Shown here piece after piece: positions 21,403 to 32,807 of a stretch of DNA of 64,000 bases; within the stretch, counting starts at the first letter, position 1; each line of letters opens with the position of its first letter. Both the position numbers and the translations under genes were made by a program. Under the pieces are notes generated by a model. The model saw only the letters and a list, made by a program, of their open reading frames with translations. It ran no database searches and was not told the origin of the DNA. Where the stretch lies: NCBI RefSeq assembly GCF_012849555.1, contig NZ_CP051685.1:2976001-3040000 (forward strand). The letters are read 5' to 3'. Origin of the DNA: Massilia forsythiae. Its GTDB lineage: Bacteria > Pseudomonadota > Gammaproteobacteria > Burkholderiales > Burkholderiaceae_D.

Positions 21403-22299
21403 CTACAGTGAGTCGCGCAACAAGTCCAGGAAGCCTTTCAGCACAGGGGAACCATTGTCGCGGCGCCAGGCGATACCGGTCTCGACCAGCGGCGTCGGGT
21501 CGGCCAGGGCACGGTATTCTACGCCGGGACGCATCAGGTTGGAGACCGATTGTGGCACAAGTGCCAACCCCATGCCGGCCGAGACCAGGCTGACGATGGT
21601 CTGCATCTGGATCGCCTGCTGGCCGATGACGGGCGTGACGCCGGCCGCGCCGAAGCAGGACAGGATGGCATCGTGCAGGGCTGGCGAAATCTCGCGCGGG
21701 AAAATGATCAGGGGTAGGTGCGGTATATCCTGCAGGCGGATCGGCGTCGCCCCGACCGGCAAGCCGGAGCCGGTCGGGGCGCACAGGATCAGGGGCTCGT
21801 CGAGCACCTTCATGTAGTCGAGGTCTTGCCGGGCCTTGTCCGGCAGCGGCGGGATCAGCAAACCGGCATCGATGCGCCCGCGCAGCAGTTCCTCGACCTG
21901 CACGTCCGACGTCGCCTCGCGTAGCGTCAGGTGCACGGCCGGATAGCGTTCGCCGTGGCGCCGCAGGAACGCGGGCAGCACGCTGTAGTCGGCCGAGGTG
22001 ACGAAGGCGAGCGCCAGCCGTCCCGCTTCGCCGGCGGCGGCGCGGCGCGCCAGTTCGGGCAGAGCGGCCGCTTCGCTCAGCATGCGCCGCGCCTCGGGCA
22101 GCAGCGCCGCGCCGGCCGGCGCCAGTGCCACGCTGCGGCGGTCACGCACGAACAGCGGCGCGCCCAATGCCGCTTCCAATCCTGCGATCGCCTGCGACAA
22201 GGGCGGCTGCGTCATGTGCAGGCGCGCCGCGGCCCGGCCGAAATGCAATTCCTCGGCCACGGTCACGAAGTAGCGCAGCTGTCGTAATTCCAGGTTCAT
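21403..22299 (-). CDS. LysR-family transcriptional regulator
   Basis: A 298-residue LysR-type regulator with an N-terminal winged helix-turn-helix (MNLELRQLRYFVTVAEELHF, then AAARLHMTQPPLSQAIAGLE) and a two-lobed substrate-binding co-inducer domain (about 90-290). The ATG at 22299 matches the family start; earlier in-frame ATGs at 22353 and 22341 add unrelated residues. The target genes are not evident: no divergent enzyme gene lies upstream, only the repeat cluster at 22368-22532. Downstream lgt is a housekeeping gene. Confidence 0.92.
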   Translation of the reverse strand: MNLELRQLRYFVTVAEELHFGRAAARLHMTQPPLSQAIAGLEAALGAPLFVRDRRSVALAPAGAALLPEARRMLSEAAALPELARRAAAGEAGRLALAFVTSADYSVLPAFLRRHGERYPAVHLTLREATSDVQVEELLRGRIDAGLLIPPLPDKARQDLDYMKVLDEPLILCAPTGSGLPVGATPIRLQDIPHLPLIIFPREISPALHDAILSCFGAAGVTPVIGQQAIQMQTIVSLVSAGMGLALVPQSVSNLMRPGVEYRALADPTPLVETGIAWRRDNGSPVLKGFLDLLRDSL

Positions 22300-22367
22300 G
22301 CTCGATATGGACAACGTGTGAAATCTAAACCATTGATTCATGGAAGATATCACAACGCCAAACCTGG

Positions 22368-22532
22368 TTCGGGGTCAGAGCACAATCGACGATTGGGAGC
22401 AAAGCGATTCGGGGTCAGAAAGCGATTCGGGGTCAGAGCACAATTGCAGCATTGGCCGGCGATTCTGCTCTGACCCCGAATTACCGAAAAAATGGGGTGG
22501 AAACAATTGTTTAAAGTCGGGCTCTGACCCCG
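22368..22532. repeat. Cluster of GGGGTCAGAGC repeats, direct and inverted
   Basis: Five copies of the motif TTCGGGGTCAGAGCA or its complement: 22368-22386, a shortened copy at 22408-22419, 22426-22445, then inverted copies at 22466-22480 and 22519-22532. The third and fourth form a hairpin with arms ATTCGGGGTCAGAGCA and TGCTCTGACCCCGAAT. This is a REP-type motif distinct from the GTCGTCCCCGCG family elsewhere in the window. An 81-codon open frame across it is repeat-derived. Confidence 0.85.
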
Positions 22533-22556
22533 GTTTGATGGTGCGCAGTCAAGTGC

Positions 22557-22781
22557 TCATTTACGCTTGGCGAAGCTGTGCTTGACGCGGTCCTTGCGGC
22601 GCTGGTTGTCGGCGTTGTGCGCCTTCTTTTTGTCCAGGCCGAGCATCTTTTCGATGAATTCGAACCAGATGAAGGCGACCGCCATCAGGGCGACGATCCA
22701 CCACCAGGACAGGTCGGCGAACTTCCAGACTTCCAGGGCACGCAGGGCGACGAGAAGGGCGATCAGGATGATCAGGGGCAT
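22557..22781 (-). CDS. Small Trp-rich membrane protein (TIGR04438 type)
   Basis: A 74-residue protein with two hydrophobic segments (about 2-14 and 24-43, including SWWWIVALMAVAFIWFEF) and a strongly basic C-terminus (DKKKAHNADNQRRKDRVKHS). It matches the small Trp-rich protein family of betaproteobacteria, function unknown. The ATG at 22781 is chosen because AAAGGAA precedes it; the longer open frame adds unrelated residues. Confidence 0.82.
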   Translation of the reverse strand: MPLIILIALLVALRALEVWKFADLSWWWIVALMAVAFIWFEFIEKMLGLDKKKAHNADNQRRKDRVKHSFAKRK

Positions 22782-22970
22782 GGCGGTTCCTTTCCCGGCC
22801 ATCTTACCCCAGATCAGAACCATAATTCCATGCAGAAACAAAAGTGTATCGTCCAGTCCACGACAATCTGTATCAGCCGTAACCAGGTATGTCGATGTCA
22901 CTCTTGCACGGGAAACAGGCTAGAATCTCGGCTGTATAAGAACGGTTTTAGTCTATTTGGAGAAAACGCA

Positions 22971-23279
22971 ATGAAACGGTCCCTGATGGTGTTGACGGCG
23001 ATGGCGGCGATGGCTTCGGGCAGCGCCTTTGCGCAGGCCGACCTGGCCAAGGCCAAGAACTGCATGGCGTGCCACGCCGTCGCCAACAAGCTGGTCGGTC
23101 CCGCCTACAAGGATGTCGCGGCCAAGTACGCGGGCCAGAAGGGCGCCGAGGACAAGCTGGTGCAAAAGGTCATGAAGGGCGGCGCGGGCGTCTGGGGGCC
23201 GGTACCGATGCCGGCCAACCCGCAGGTCAACGAGGAAGAGGCGCGCTCGCTGGTGAAATGGGTACTGTCGCAGAAGTGA
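22971..23279 (+). CDS. Periplasmic class I cytochrome c (c-551/c-552 type)
   Basis: A 102-residue exported electron carrier. Signal peptide at 1-22 (ending GSAFA), heme-binding CMACH (Cys31, Cys34, His35) and the sixth ligand Met80 in VPMPANP, with the family C-terminus ARSLVKWVLSQ. It would shuttle electrons in the periplasm to a terminal oxidase or nitrite reductase. Ribosome site TTGGAGAA. Single gene, followed by a palindrome at 23320-23343. Confidence 0.95.
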   Translation: MKRSLMVLTAMAAMASGSAFAQADLAKAKNCMACHAVANKLVGPAYKDVAAKYAGQKGAEDKLVQKVMKGGAGVWGPVPMPANPQVNEEEARSLVKWVLSQK

Positions 23280-23319
23280 AGCCGGCCGCGATGCCGCGGC
23301 CGCTTCGTGCATGAACGAG

Positions 23320-23343
23320 AACGCCACCGCATGCGGTGGCGTT
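23320..23343. terminator. Palindrome between convergent genes, possible terminator
   Basis: A perfect 12-bp-arm inverted repeat (AACGCCACCGCA / TGCGGTGGCGTT) with no loop base, between the stop codons of the cytochrome and the binding-protein genes. Only a weak T run follows, so termination is plausible but not certain. Confidence 0.55.
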
Positions 23344-23374
23344 GTTACTTGGCAGCCGGCAGCCGGCGCCGCGC

Positions 23375-24520
23375 TCAGCGCACCACGTCCATCTTGGTCC
23401 GCTTGCCGCCCTTGTAGGTGAACAGGGTCAGCGCGCCATCCTTGATGTCGCCGCTCGGGTCGAACTGGATGGTGCCGGTCACGCCTTCGTACTTGATCTT
23501 CTTGAGTTCGGGCAGGTACTTGGCCGGATCGGCCGACTTGGCGTTCTGCATCGCGGTCGCCATCACCATCACCGCGTCGTACACGTAGGGCGCGTACAGC
23601 TGCACGTCCATGTTGTACTTCTTCTTGTAGCGGGCGCGGAAGTCGTCCATCACCTTTTCCTGCGGTCCCTTGACCCCGCCGGCTTCGGCGCACACGACCT
23701 TGCCTTCGCCGATGCCGGTCCCGGCCAGGCGCGCCAGCGATTCGGTACACATGCCGTCGCCGCCCATGAAACGCGCCTCGATGCCGAGCGCTTTCAATTG
23801 CTTGAGCATCGGGCCGGCCACCGAATCCATGCCGCCGAAGAAGATCAGGTCCGGCTTTTTCGCCTTGATCGAGGTCAGGATGGCGGTGTAGTCGGTGGTG
23901 GTGGCGCTGGTGAATTCGCGTCCGACCATGCGCACGCCCGGTCCCTTGGCGCCCTTGAGGAATTCGTCGGCCACGCCCTGGCCGTAGGTGGTGCGGTCGT
24001 CGATCACGGCGATGTTCTTGGCGCCCAGCGTGCCGATCGCGTACTTGCTCAGGGTGCCGCCGAGCTTGGCGTCGCTGGCCACCACGCGGAAGGCGCCCGG
24101 AAAGCGCTGGCGCGTGTACACCGGCGCCGTGGTGGCCGGCGAGATCTGCACGATGCCGGCGTCGTTGTAGATCTTCGAGGCCGGCACCGTGGTGCCCGAG
24201 TTCAGGTGGCCGATCACGCCGTTGACCCTGGCGTCGACCAGTTTCTGCGCCACCGCCGTGCCCTGCTTGGGATCGGCGCCGTCGTCTTCCGACACCAGCT
24301 GCAGCGTGACCTTCTGGCCGTTCAGCACGAACCCCTTGGCGTTGAGCTCGTCGATCGCCATGCGCGCGGCGTTCTCGTTGTCCTTGCCGAGGTGGGCGCT
24401 GGGGCCGGAGATCGGCGCCACGTGGCCGATCTTGACGACCTGCTGGGCCTGCGCGGCGCCGGCGCCGGCAAAGGCGAGGCCGAGGGCGGCGAGAGGAAGG
24501 AATCTGGTGGTGACCTGCAT
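23375..24520 (-). CDS. Branched-chain amino-acid ABC transporter substrate-binding protein
   Basis: A 381-residue periplasmic binding protein of the LivK/Leu-Ile-Val type (type I fold). Signal peptide 1-25 (ending GAAQA); then VVKIGHVAPISGPSAHLGKD and the hinge-region patterns SGTTVPASKIYNDAGIVQIS, AVIDDRTTYGQGVADEF and FFGGMDSVAGP. The start at 24520 has GGAGAGA upstream. The permease and ATPase genes are not adjacent, so it is an orphan binding protein that probably serves a Liv system elsewhere. Confidence 0.94.
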   Translation of the reverse strand: MQVTTRFLPLAALGLAFAGAGAAQAQQVVKIGHVAPISGPSAHLGKDNENAARMAIDELNAKGFVLNGQKVTLQLVSEDDGADPKQGTAVAQKLVDARVNGVIGHLNSGTTVPASKIYNDAGIVQISPATTAPVYTRQRFPGAFRVVASDAKLGGTLSKYAIGTLGAKNIAVIDDRTTYGQGVADEFLKGAKGPGVRMVGREFTSATTTDYTAILTSIKAKKPDLIFFGGMDSVAGPMLKQLKALGIEARFMGGDGMCTESLARLAGTGIGEGKVVCAEAGGVKGPQEKVMDDFRARYKKKYNMDVQLYAPYVYDAVMVMATAMQNAKSADPAKYLPELKKIKYEGVTGTIQFDPSGDIKDGALTLFTYKGGKRTKMDVVR

Positions 24521-24788
24521 GTATCTCTCCAAGGGAATGAACGGCAGCGGGTGAAACGCGTGCGCATGGCGCGCTGCGATGCAATGCGATGCATTTACGC
24601 TTGGCAAAGGTACAGCAAATCGGCGGCTTCGCAAAGCATCGGCAGGGCACGTCCGGGCAGGATGGACAACGTGCCCCGCAGCAGTGCGCAGGAAGGATCG
24701 AAAGGCGCCGGTTTGGCGCGCCGGCAGGGCGGATGCGCCGTGCCGGTGCGGGTGCAACCAGGCGCGAGGAAGCCCGGCTACGGCGCGG

Positions 24789-25187
24789 TCAATGGCTGCG
24801 CGACTTCAGGTGCGCCAGTTCCTGCGCCACGGCGCGCGCCACCACCTGTTCGACGGTCTGCTGCAGGCCGGCGCGCAGTTCGGACGCCAGGCGCGCCACC
24901 ACGTGGTCGAGCAGCGGCGCCAGATTGCCGCGCACCTGGTCTTCCAGCGTCAGTTCGATGCGGTCCTGCAGGCGGTCCAGCACGCGCGCCACCAGGCGTT
25001 CTTCCAGCGCTTGCCAGGCCTCGTCGCCGGACGGTTCGGTGGGCGTGGCATGTGGCGTGGCAGGCGGTGCGGCCGGCGGCGCGGCTGCGGGCGCCGCCGC
25101 GTCCGGCGCGGGTCGGTCCGCTTCCGGCTCCATCACCTCGGTCAGCACCGGGATGCTGCTCTCGTCGAAGGCGGCCGGCTCGCTCAT
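24789..25187 (-). CDS. Conserved-looking protein cotranscribed with holC
   Basis: A 132-residue protein with an acidic N-terminus, a Pro/Ala linker (about 25-50) and a helical C-terminal half (LEERLVARVLDRLQDRIELT, then ELRAGLQQTVEQVVARAVA) likely to form a coiled coil. The ATG overlaps the holC stop (ATGA at 25184-25187), so expression is coupled to the DNA polymerase III chi subunit. Burkholderia have DUF2486 proteins at this position and it may be a distant relative, but this is inference. Confidence 0.75.
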   Translation of the reverse strand: MSEPAAFDESSIPVLTEVMEPEADRPAPDAAAPAAAPPAAPPATPHATPTEPSGDEAWQALEERLVARVLDRLQDRIELTLEDQVRGNLAPLLDHVVARLASELRAGLQQTVEQVVARAVAQELAHLKSRSH

Positions 25188-25609
25188 GACTGCCCCGCCA
25201 CGAAGTGGGTCAGCGGATACGACTGGCGCTTGTACGCGACGTAGCGCGCGCGCCCGGCGGCGGCGTCTTCCTCGTCGGTGGAAATGATCTCGAACACGCG
25301 CGCGAAGCGGTCGAAGCCGGCCGGCGTGCGGCGCGTCAGGTTGATCAGCATGTCGCGATGCGGCAGTTCGGCGCCCTCGTCGGCAGTGACGATCACCGGC
25401 GTTTCCGGCGCCAGCGGATCGCCGGCCAGCACGTGCGGAATGAAATCGGTGCCGGACAGGGTCCACAATGCGTCGTTCAGCTCGCTGGCCTGGGCCGCGC
25501 TGTCGGCCAGCACCACCACCTTGGCGCGCGCGGCATAGGCCTTGCGCGCCAGGCGGCATGCGTAGCCGAGCTTGTCCGGGATATTGGTATGGAAATCGAT
25601 GCGGGTCAT
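25184..25609 (-). CDS. holC: DNA polymerase III chi subunit
   Basis: A 141-residue HolC homologue that links the clamp loader to single-stranded DNA-binding protein. Typical pattern: IDFHTNIPDKLGYACRLARK, the SGTDFIPHVLAGDP segment and the C-terminal FEIISTDEEDAAAGRARYVA. The ATG at 25609 starts the conserved sequence. It overlaps the next gene by 4 nt. Confidence 0.93.
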   Translation of the reverse strand: MTRIDFHTNIPDKLGYACRLARKAYAARAKVVVLADSAAQASELNDALWTLSGTDFIPHVLAGDPLAPETPVIVTADEGAELPHRDMLINLTRRTPAGFDRFARVFEIISTDEEDAAAGRARYVAYKRQSYPLTHFVAGQS

Positions 25610-25648
25610 GTCGGCGCTGGTTGGTGGCACATGGTGATGGACACAGGG

Positions 25649-26338
25649 TCAGAACTGGAAATCCGGCGGCGCGTTGCCGGCCGCCGGCGGGGGCGAGCGC
25701 GGCTGCTGCGCCGCGGTCTGCGCCGCCGCGGCCGCGGCGGCGTCGGGCGCCATTTTGATGCGGGCGCGTACCGGCGGCGTGGCCGGCGCCATGGGCGCGC
25801 CGCCGGCAGGCACCGGGGCGGCGAACTGGTAGCCCGGCGGCAGCATCTTCTGGCGCGGGTAGGCGGCTGCGCTCAAGGCTTCATGCCAGGCCGCGGCCTG
25901 GAAGCCGGTCAGCTTGCGGCTGCCGACCGCCAGCAGCGGCATCTCGTTGCCGCCGCCGAGCAGGCGCAGCTGCTGCTGGTCTTCGGCGCTGTCGACGGTG
26001 CGTTCCTGGAACGGGATGCCGCGCTCGCGCAGCAGCGTGCGGCCCTGGTCGCAGGCGTCGCAGCGCGCGGTGGTGTACAGCAGCACCGGGCTGGCCTGCA
26101 CCGCGCGCGCCAGTTCGTAGGGCAGGGCGGCAGGCGCGTTGGGAGCGGGAGCGGTCACCTTGAGTACCTCGGCGTGTTGTCTGGACGATGCGGGCGGCTT
26201 GTCGCCGTAGTGGGTGACGCCGCGTTCGTCCCGCCATTTGTAGACCTGGGCGGAGGCGCCGGCGGCGACCGACAGCAGGGCCAGGCATGCGAGCAAGGCC
26301 CGTGGACGGTTGTGGATGCGATCACGTGCTGTCCTCAT
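25649..26338 (-). CDS. Exported DUF4124 protein with glutaredoxin-like domain
   Basis: A 229-residue protein. Signal peptide (about 1-30, ending GASA), a DUF4124 segment QVYKWRDERGVTHYGDKPPA (31-50), then a thioredoxin-fold glutaredoxin-like domain with CDAC (about residue 94) in LYTTARCDACDQGRTLLRER. A low-complexity Pro/Ala tail ends it. The two cysteines suggest a periplasmic thiol-disulfide role. An alternative GTG start lies two codons upstream of the ATG at 26338. It precedes holC by 39 nt and may be cotranscribed. Confidence 0.87.
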   Translation of the reverse strand: MRTARDRIHNRPRALLACLALLSVAAGASAQVYKWRDERGVTHYGDKPPASSRQHAEVLKVTAPAPNAPAALPYELARAVQASPVLLYTTARCDACDQGRTLLRERGIPFQERTVDSAEDQQQLRLLGGGNEMPLLAVGSRKLTGFQAAAWHEALSAAAYPRQKMLPPGYQFAAPVPAGGAPMAPATPPVRARIKMAPDAAAAAAAQTAAQQPRSPPPAAGNAPPDFQF

Positions 26339-26418
26339 GTCCACCTCTCGCTGAGCATGCTCCCGCGTACTGCCTGCAGGAGCGGATAGGGATGCCGGAT
26401 GACAGCCGGTACCGTGAA

Positions 26419-26547
26419 CCGTCGTTCCCGCGCAGGCGGGAACCCATGCTGCGTTTCCCAGGTCACGTCCATCGAAACGCTACATGGTGTCCGATGAAAC
26501 GAATCCCGATGCGATGTATGGGTCCCCGCCTGCGCGGGGACGACGGT
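26419..26547. repeat. REP pair in inverted orientation (REPIN)
   Basis: A forward REP at 26419-26451 (variant core CCGTCGTTCCCGCG) and a reverse REP at 26516-26547, separated by 64 nt. Between the DUF4124 and prlC genes. Confidence 0.88.
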
Positions 26548-26586
26548 GCCTGTGCGTGCGTCCTTGTTGATGCCTGCATTCCTTGT

Positions 26587-28689
26587 TCAAGCCTGCATCC
26601 CGTTATGCCGCAGCAGCGCGTCGATCGACGGTTCGCGGCCGCGGAAGGCCTTGAAGGATTCCAGCGCCGGGCGCGAGCCGCCCACCGACAGGATCTCGCG
26701 GTGGAAGCGTTGACCGGTCTCGTCCAGGAGCGAGCCGCCGCCGGCCTCCACCGCTTCCTCGAAGGCCGCATAGGCGTCCGCCGACAGCACTTCCGCCCAC
26801 TTGTAGCTATAGTACCCCGCCGCGTAGCCGCCCGCAAAAATGTGGCCGAACGAGTGCTGGAAGCGGTTGAACGACGGCGGCACCATCACCGAGAACTTGC
26901 TGCGCACGTCGTCCACCAGTTCCTGCACGGTCTGCTGGCTGCTCGGGTCGAAGTCGTAGTGCAGGTGCATGTCGATCAGCGAGAACTCGACCTGGCGCAG
27001 CGTCTGCATGCCGGACTGGAAGTTCTTCGCCGCCAGCATCTTGTCGTACAGCGCGCGCGGCAACGGTTCGCCCGTCTTGACGTGGCCGGTCATGTCCTGC
27101 AGGACGTCCCACTCCCAGCAAAAGTTTTCCATGAACTGCGAGGGCAGTTCGACCGCATCCCATTCCACGCCCGAGATGCCGGATACCGACAGCTCGTCGA
27201 CTTCGGTCAGCATGTGGTGCAGGCCGTGGCCGAACTCGTGGAACAGCGTGGTGACTTCGTCGTGCGTGAACAGCGAGGGTTGCAGCTTGCCGTCGACCTC
27301 GGCCGGCGGCGTGAAGTTGCAGGTCAAATAGGCGATCGGGGTCTGCACGATGCCGCCGGTGGCCAGGCGGCGGCCGCGCGCGTCGTCCATCCAGGCGCCT
27401 TGCCCCTTGCCCTGGCGCGCGTACAGGTCGAGGTAGAACTGGCCGACCAGCTGGGTGGCGCCGTCGTGCGTGGCGCGCTCGATACGGAAGAAGCGCACGT
27501 CCGGATGCCACACCGGCGCCTGGTCCGGAGCGATGGTCACGCCGAACAGTTTCGAGATCACGCCGAACAGGCCGGCTACCACCTTCGGTTCGGGGAAGTA
27601 TTGCTTCACTTCCTGGGCCGAGAAAGCGTAGCGCTGCTCGCGCAGCTTTTCCGAGGCATAGGCCACGTCCCAGGCCTGCATGTCCTCGATGCCGAGTTCG
27701 TCCTTGGCAAAGGCGCGCAGTTCGGCCAGGTCCTTTTCGGCGTACGGACGCGCGCGGCGCGCCAGGTCTTCCAGGAACTCGATCACGTGTTCCGGGCTTT
27801 CCGCCATCTTCGGTGCCAGCGACACTTCGGCGAAGCTGCGGTAGTCGAGCAGCTTGGCTTCCTCGTCGCGCAGCTTCAGGAGTTGCGCGATGTTGCCGGT
27901 GTTGTCCCACTTTTCCAGCTCCGAGAACACCACGCCCATCTCGGACGCCTTGGTGGCGTTGGCGCGGTAGATGGTCTCGCGCAGCGCGCGGCTGTCGGCG
28001 AACTGCAGGATCGGGAAATACGACGGGAAGTGCAGGCTGAACTGCCAGCCCTGCTTGCTGTCGCGTTCTGCCGCGGCGCGCGCGGCGGCCTTGGCGTCGT
28101 CCGGCAGGCCGGCCAGCTCGGCTTCATCCTCGACCAGCAGCTTGTAGTCGTTGGTGGCGTCGAGCACGTTTTCCGAAAAGCGCGTCGACAGCATGGCCTG
28201 CTGTTCCTGGATCTCGGCGAAGCGCTCCTTCTGTTTTTCCGGCAGCTCGGCCCCGCCCAGGCGGAAGTCGCGCAGCGCGTTCTCGACGATGCGCTTGCGG
28301 GCGCCGCTCAGGGCATCGAATTCGGCGCCGGCGCGCAACTGCTTGTACTTGTCGAACAGCGCCTCGTTCTGGCCCAGCTCCGTGAAGAACTCGGTGATCT
28401 TCGGCTGGTTCTCGTTGTAGACGGCACGCAGTTCCGGCGTGTCCATCACGTGGTTCAGGTGGTTCACCACGCCCCAGGCGCGGCCCAGGCGCTCGGTGCT
28501 TTCCTCGAGCGGGACCACGAAGCTGTCCCAGGTGACGCCGTCGCCCGGCGCTTCCAGTTGCGTCACCACGGCGCGCGCATCGGCGATCAGCTGCTCGATC
28601 GCCGGCGTGACGTGCTCGGGGCGGATCAGGTCGAATTTCGGCAAGTCCGAAAAATCGAGGAGGGGATTGCTGGTGTCGTTCGTCGTCAT
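26587..28689 (-). CDS. prlC: Oligopeptidase A, M3 family metallopeptidase
   Basis: A 700-residue cytoplasmic zinc peptidase that degrades signal peptides and other oligopeptides. The zinc site is HEFGHGLHH, with His484, Glu485 and His488; the third ligand lies in the downstream GISGVEWDAVELPSQFMENF region typical of M3. Full length for the family. folD lies 46 nt upstream on the same strand, a pairing often seen in betaproteobacteria and likely an operon. Confidence 0.96.
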   Translation of the reverse strand: MTTNDTSNPLLDFSDLPKFDLIRPEHVTPAIEQLIADARAVVTQLEAPGDGVTWDSFVVPLEESTERLGRAWGVVNHLNHVMDTPELRAVYNENQPKITEFFTELGQNEALFDKYKQLRAGAEFDALSGARKRIVENALRDFRLGGAELPEKQKERFAEIQEQQAMLSTRFSENVLDATNDYKLLVEDEAELAGLPDDAKAAARAAAERDSKQGWQFSLHFPSYFPILQFADSRALRETIYRANATKASEMGVVFSELEKWDNTGNIAQLLKLRDEEAKLLDYRSFAEVSLAPKMAESPEHVIEFLEDLARRARPYAEKDLAELRAFAKDELGIEDMQAWDVAYASEKLREQRYAFSAQEVKQYFPEPKVVAGLFGVISKLFGVTIAPDQAPVWHPDVRFFRIERATHDGATQLVGQFYLDLYARQGKGQGAWMDDARGRRLATGGIVQTPIAYLTCNFTPPAEVDGKLQPSLFTHDEVTTLFHEFGHGLHHMLTEVDELSVSGISGVEWDAVELPSQFMENFCWEWDVLQDMTGHVKTGEPLPRALYDKMLAAKNFQSGMQTLRQVEFSLIDMHLHYDFDPSSQQTVQELVDDVRSKFSVMVPPSFNRFQHSFGHIFAGGYAAGYYSYKWAEVLSADAYAAFEEAVEAGGGSLLDETGQRFHREILSVGGSRPALESFKAFRGREPSIDALLRHNGMQA

Positions 28690-28735
28690 TGCTCTATCCT
28701 TTTAGTCAATCGAATCACCGCGCGCCGGTGAACCC

Positions 28736-29593
28736 TCAAGCGCGTTTGGCGCCGCGCTCGGCCGCTTCCAGCGTGTTCATCAGCAGCATCGTGATGGTCA
28801 TCGGCCCCACGCCGCCCGGCACCGGGGTGATGTGGGACGCCACGTCCCTGACGCTGTCGAAATCGACATCGCCGCACAGCTTGCCTTCGTCGTCGCGGTT
28901 GATGCCGACGTCGATCACGATCGCCCCCGGTTTCACCATATCCCCGGTCAGCGTGTTGCGGCGGCCGACGGCGGCCACCACGATGTCGGCCTGGCGCGTG
29001 TGGTAGCCCAGGTCGGCGGTGCCGCTATGGCATATGGTCACGGTCGCATTGGCTTGCAAGAGCAGCAGCGCCATCGGCTTGCCGACCGTGTTGCTGCGGC
29101 CGATCACCACCGCGTGCTTGCCGCGCAAGTCGACACCGGTGGTCTCGATCAGCTTCATGCAGCCGTACGGGGTGCATGGCCGGAAACCGTCCAGGCCGGT
29201 CATCAGTTCGCCGGCCGACAGCACCGAGTAGCCGTCGACGTCCTTGCTGGCGGCGATCGCCTCGATCACCTTGGCCGGGTCGATGTGTTTCGGCAGCGGC
29301 ATCTGCACCAGGATGCCGTGGATCGCCGGGTCGGCGTTCAGCGCGGCGATGCGCTCCAGCAGCGCGCTTTCCGCGAAGTCGGCCTCGTACTTTTCCAGCA
29401 CCGAGTGAAAGCCGGCGTCGGCGCAGGCCTTGACCTTGTTGCGCACGTAGACGTGGCTGGCCGGGTCGTCGCCGACGATGATCACGGCCAGGCCGGGCCG
29501 GTGGCCGGCGGCGCTCAGGGCGGCGGCGCGCGCGGCGATATCGGCGCGCAGCTGTTTGGAAAGTTGTACTCCGTCGATGGTGTGGGCAGGCAT
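28736..29593 (-). CDS. folD: Methylenetetrahydrofolate dehydrogenase/cyclohydrolase
   Basis: A 285-residue bifunctional enzyme interconverting 5,10-methylene-THF, methenyl-THF and 10-formyl-THF with NADP. Visible: [16 protein letters not shown] (catalytic Tyr and Lys), [25 protein letters not shown], the nucleotide-binding [16 protein letters not shown] and the C-terminal [15 protein letters not shown]. The ATG at 29593 is chosen over an upstream frame extension because the conserved sequence begins just after it. Confidence 0.97.
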   Translation of the reverse strand: MPAHTIDGVQLSKQLRADIAARAAALSAAGHRPGLAVIIVGDDPASHVYVRNKVKACADAGFHSVLEKYEADFAESALLERIAALNADPAIHGILVQMPLPKHIDPAKVIEAIAASKDVDGYSVLSAGELMTGLDGFRPCTPYGCMKLIETTGVDLRGKHAVVIGRSNTVGKPMALLLLQANATVTICHSGTADLGYHTRQADIVVAAVGRRNTLTGDMVKPGAIVIDVGINRDDEGKLCGDVDFDSVRDVASHITPVPGGVGPMTITMLLMNTLEAAERGAKRA

Positions 29594-29808
29594 GGGCGGC
29601 GGCTCTCTGGACAAAAGCAGGATTATAAGCGCCCGCCCGGCGATGGGCGCCCGCCCGGTAACGCGCGCCGCCATGCACGGTTCGTTGTCATATTCATGGC
29701 TGTGGTCGGGTCGGCAATAATCGTTATGCTGCAGCGCACAACAGCAGCATGAACATGCTGTATTTCTTGTCGAAAATCAGTATTTATGCGGTGGAAATAC
29801 GATTTTTC

Positions 29809-29840
29809 CATATTATGAAATCAGATATCATATTTTGAAA
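29809..29840 (+). promoter_or_regulatory. 20-bp-spaced direct repeat at the aceE promoter
   Basis: CATATTATGAAA (29809-29820) and CATATTTTGAAA (29829-29840) recur with a 20-bp period, two helical turns, and the second overlaps the -35 box. This geometry suits a regulator binding side by side. The protein is unknown. Confidence 0.45.
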
Positions 29841-29863
29841 AACCGCCGAGGCACTGGTAAAAT
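29835..29863 (+). promoter_or_regulatory. Predicted promoter of the pyruvate dehydrogenase operon
   Basis: -35 TTGAAA (29835-29840), a 17-nt spacer, -10 TAAAAT (29858-29863); leader of about 90 nt to the aceE ATG. The rest of the 366-base gap between folD and aceE holds no recognisable gene. Confidence 0.7.
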
Positions 29864-29959
29864 CGTCAGGCTTTATTTCAGGGATAGTCTTTTCGCTACC
29901 AAACTTCCAGGGAATACTAACCGGGTCGGGCGGTGCACAAACATCAAGGAGACGTAGCA

Positions 29960-32656
<2,697 letters not shown>

Positions 32657-32694
32657 TGCTCGAGCGCGCACCGATCAACACGGTGCGCGCTGAC

Positions 32695-32773
32695 ACCGTC
32701 GTCCCCGCGAAGGCGGGGACCCATGCTGATTTTTCGAAGTCGGTATGGGCCCCCGCCTGCGCGGGGGCGACGA
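32695..32773. repeat. REPIN inside the pyruvate dehydrogenase operon
   Basis: A forward REP (32695-32728) and a reverse REP (32743-32773), 14 nt apart, in the aceE-aceF gap. In RNA the pair can fold into a long hairpin between the two coding regions. Confidence 0.9.
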
Positions 32774-32807
32774 TGAGCCAATGACAAAAATACGGAGCCA
32801 ACACATT

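Noticed and set aside
22340..22585. 81-codon open frame with DSGSESDSGSE repeats
   Set aside because: It is the translation of the GGGGTCAGAGC repeat cluster and has no ribosome binding site.
29593..29674. N-terminal extension of folD by 27 codons
   Set aside because: The extension has no conservation-like features and the usual FolD start lies at 29593.
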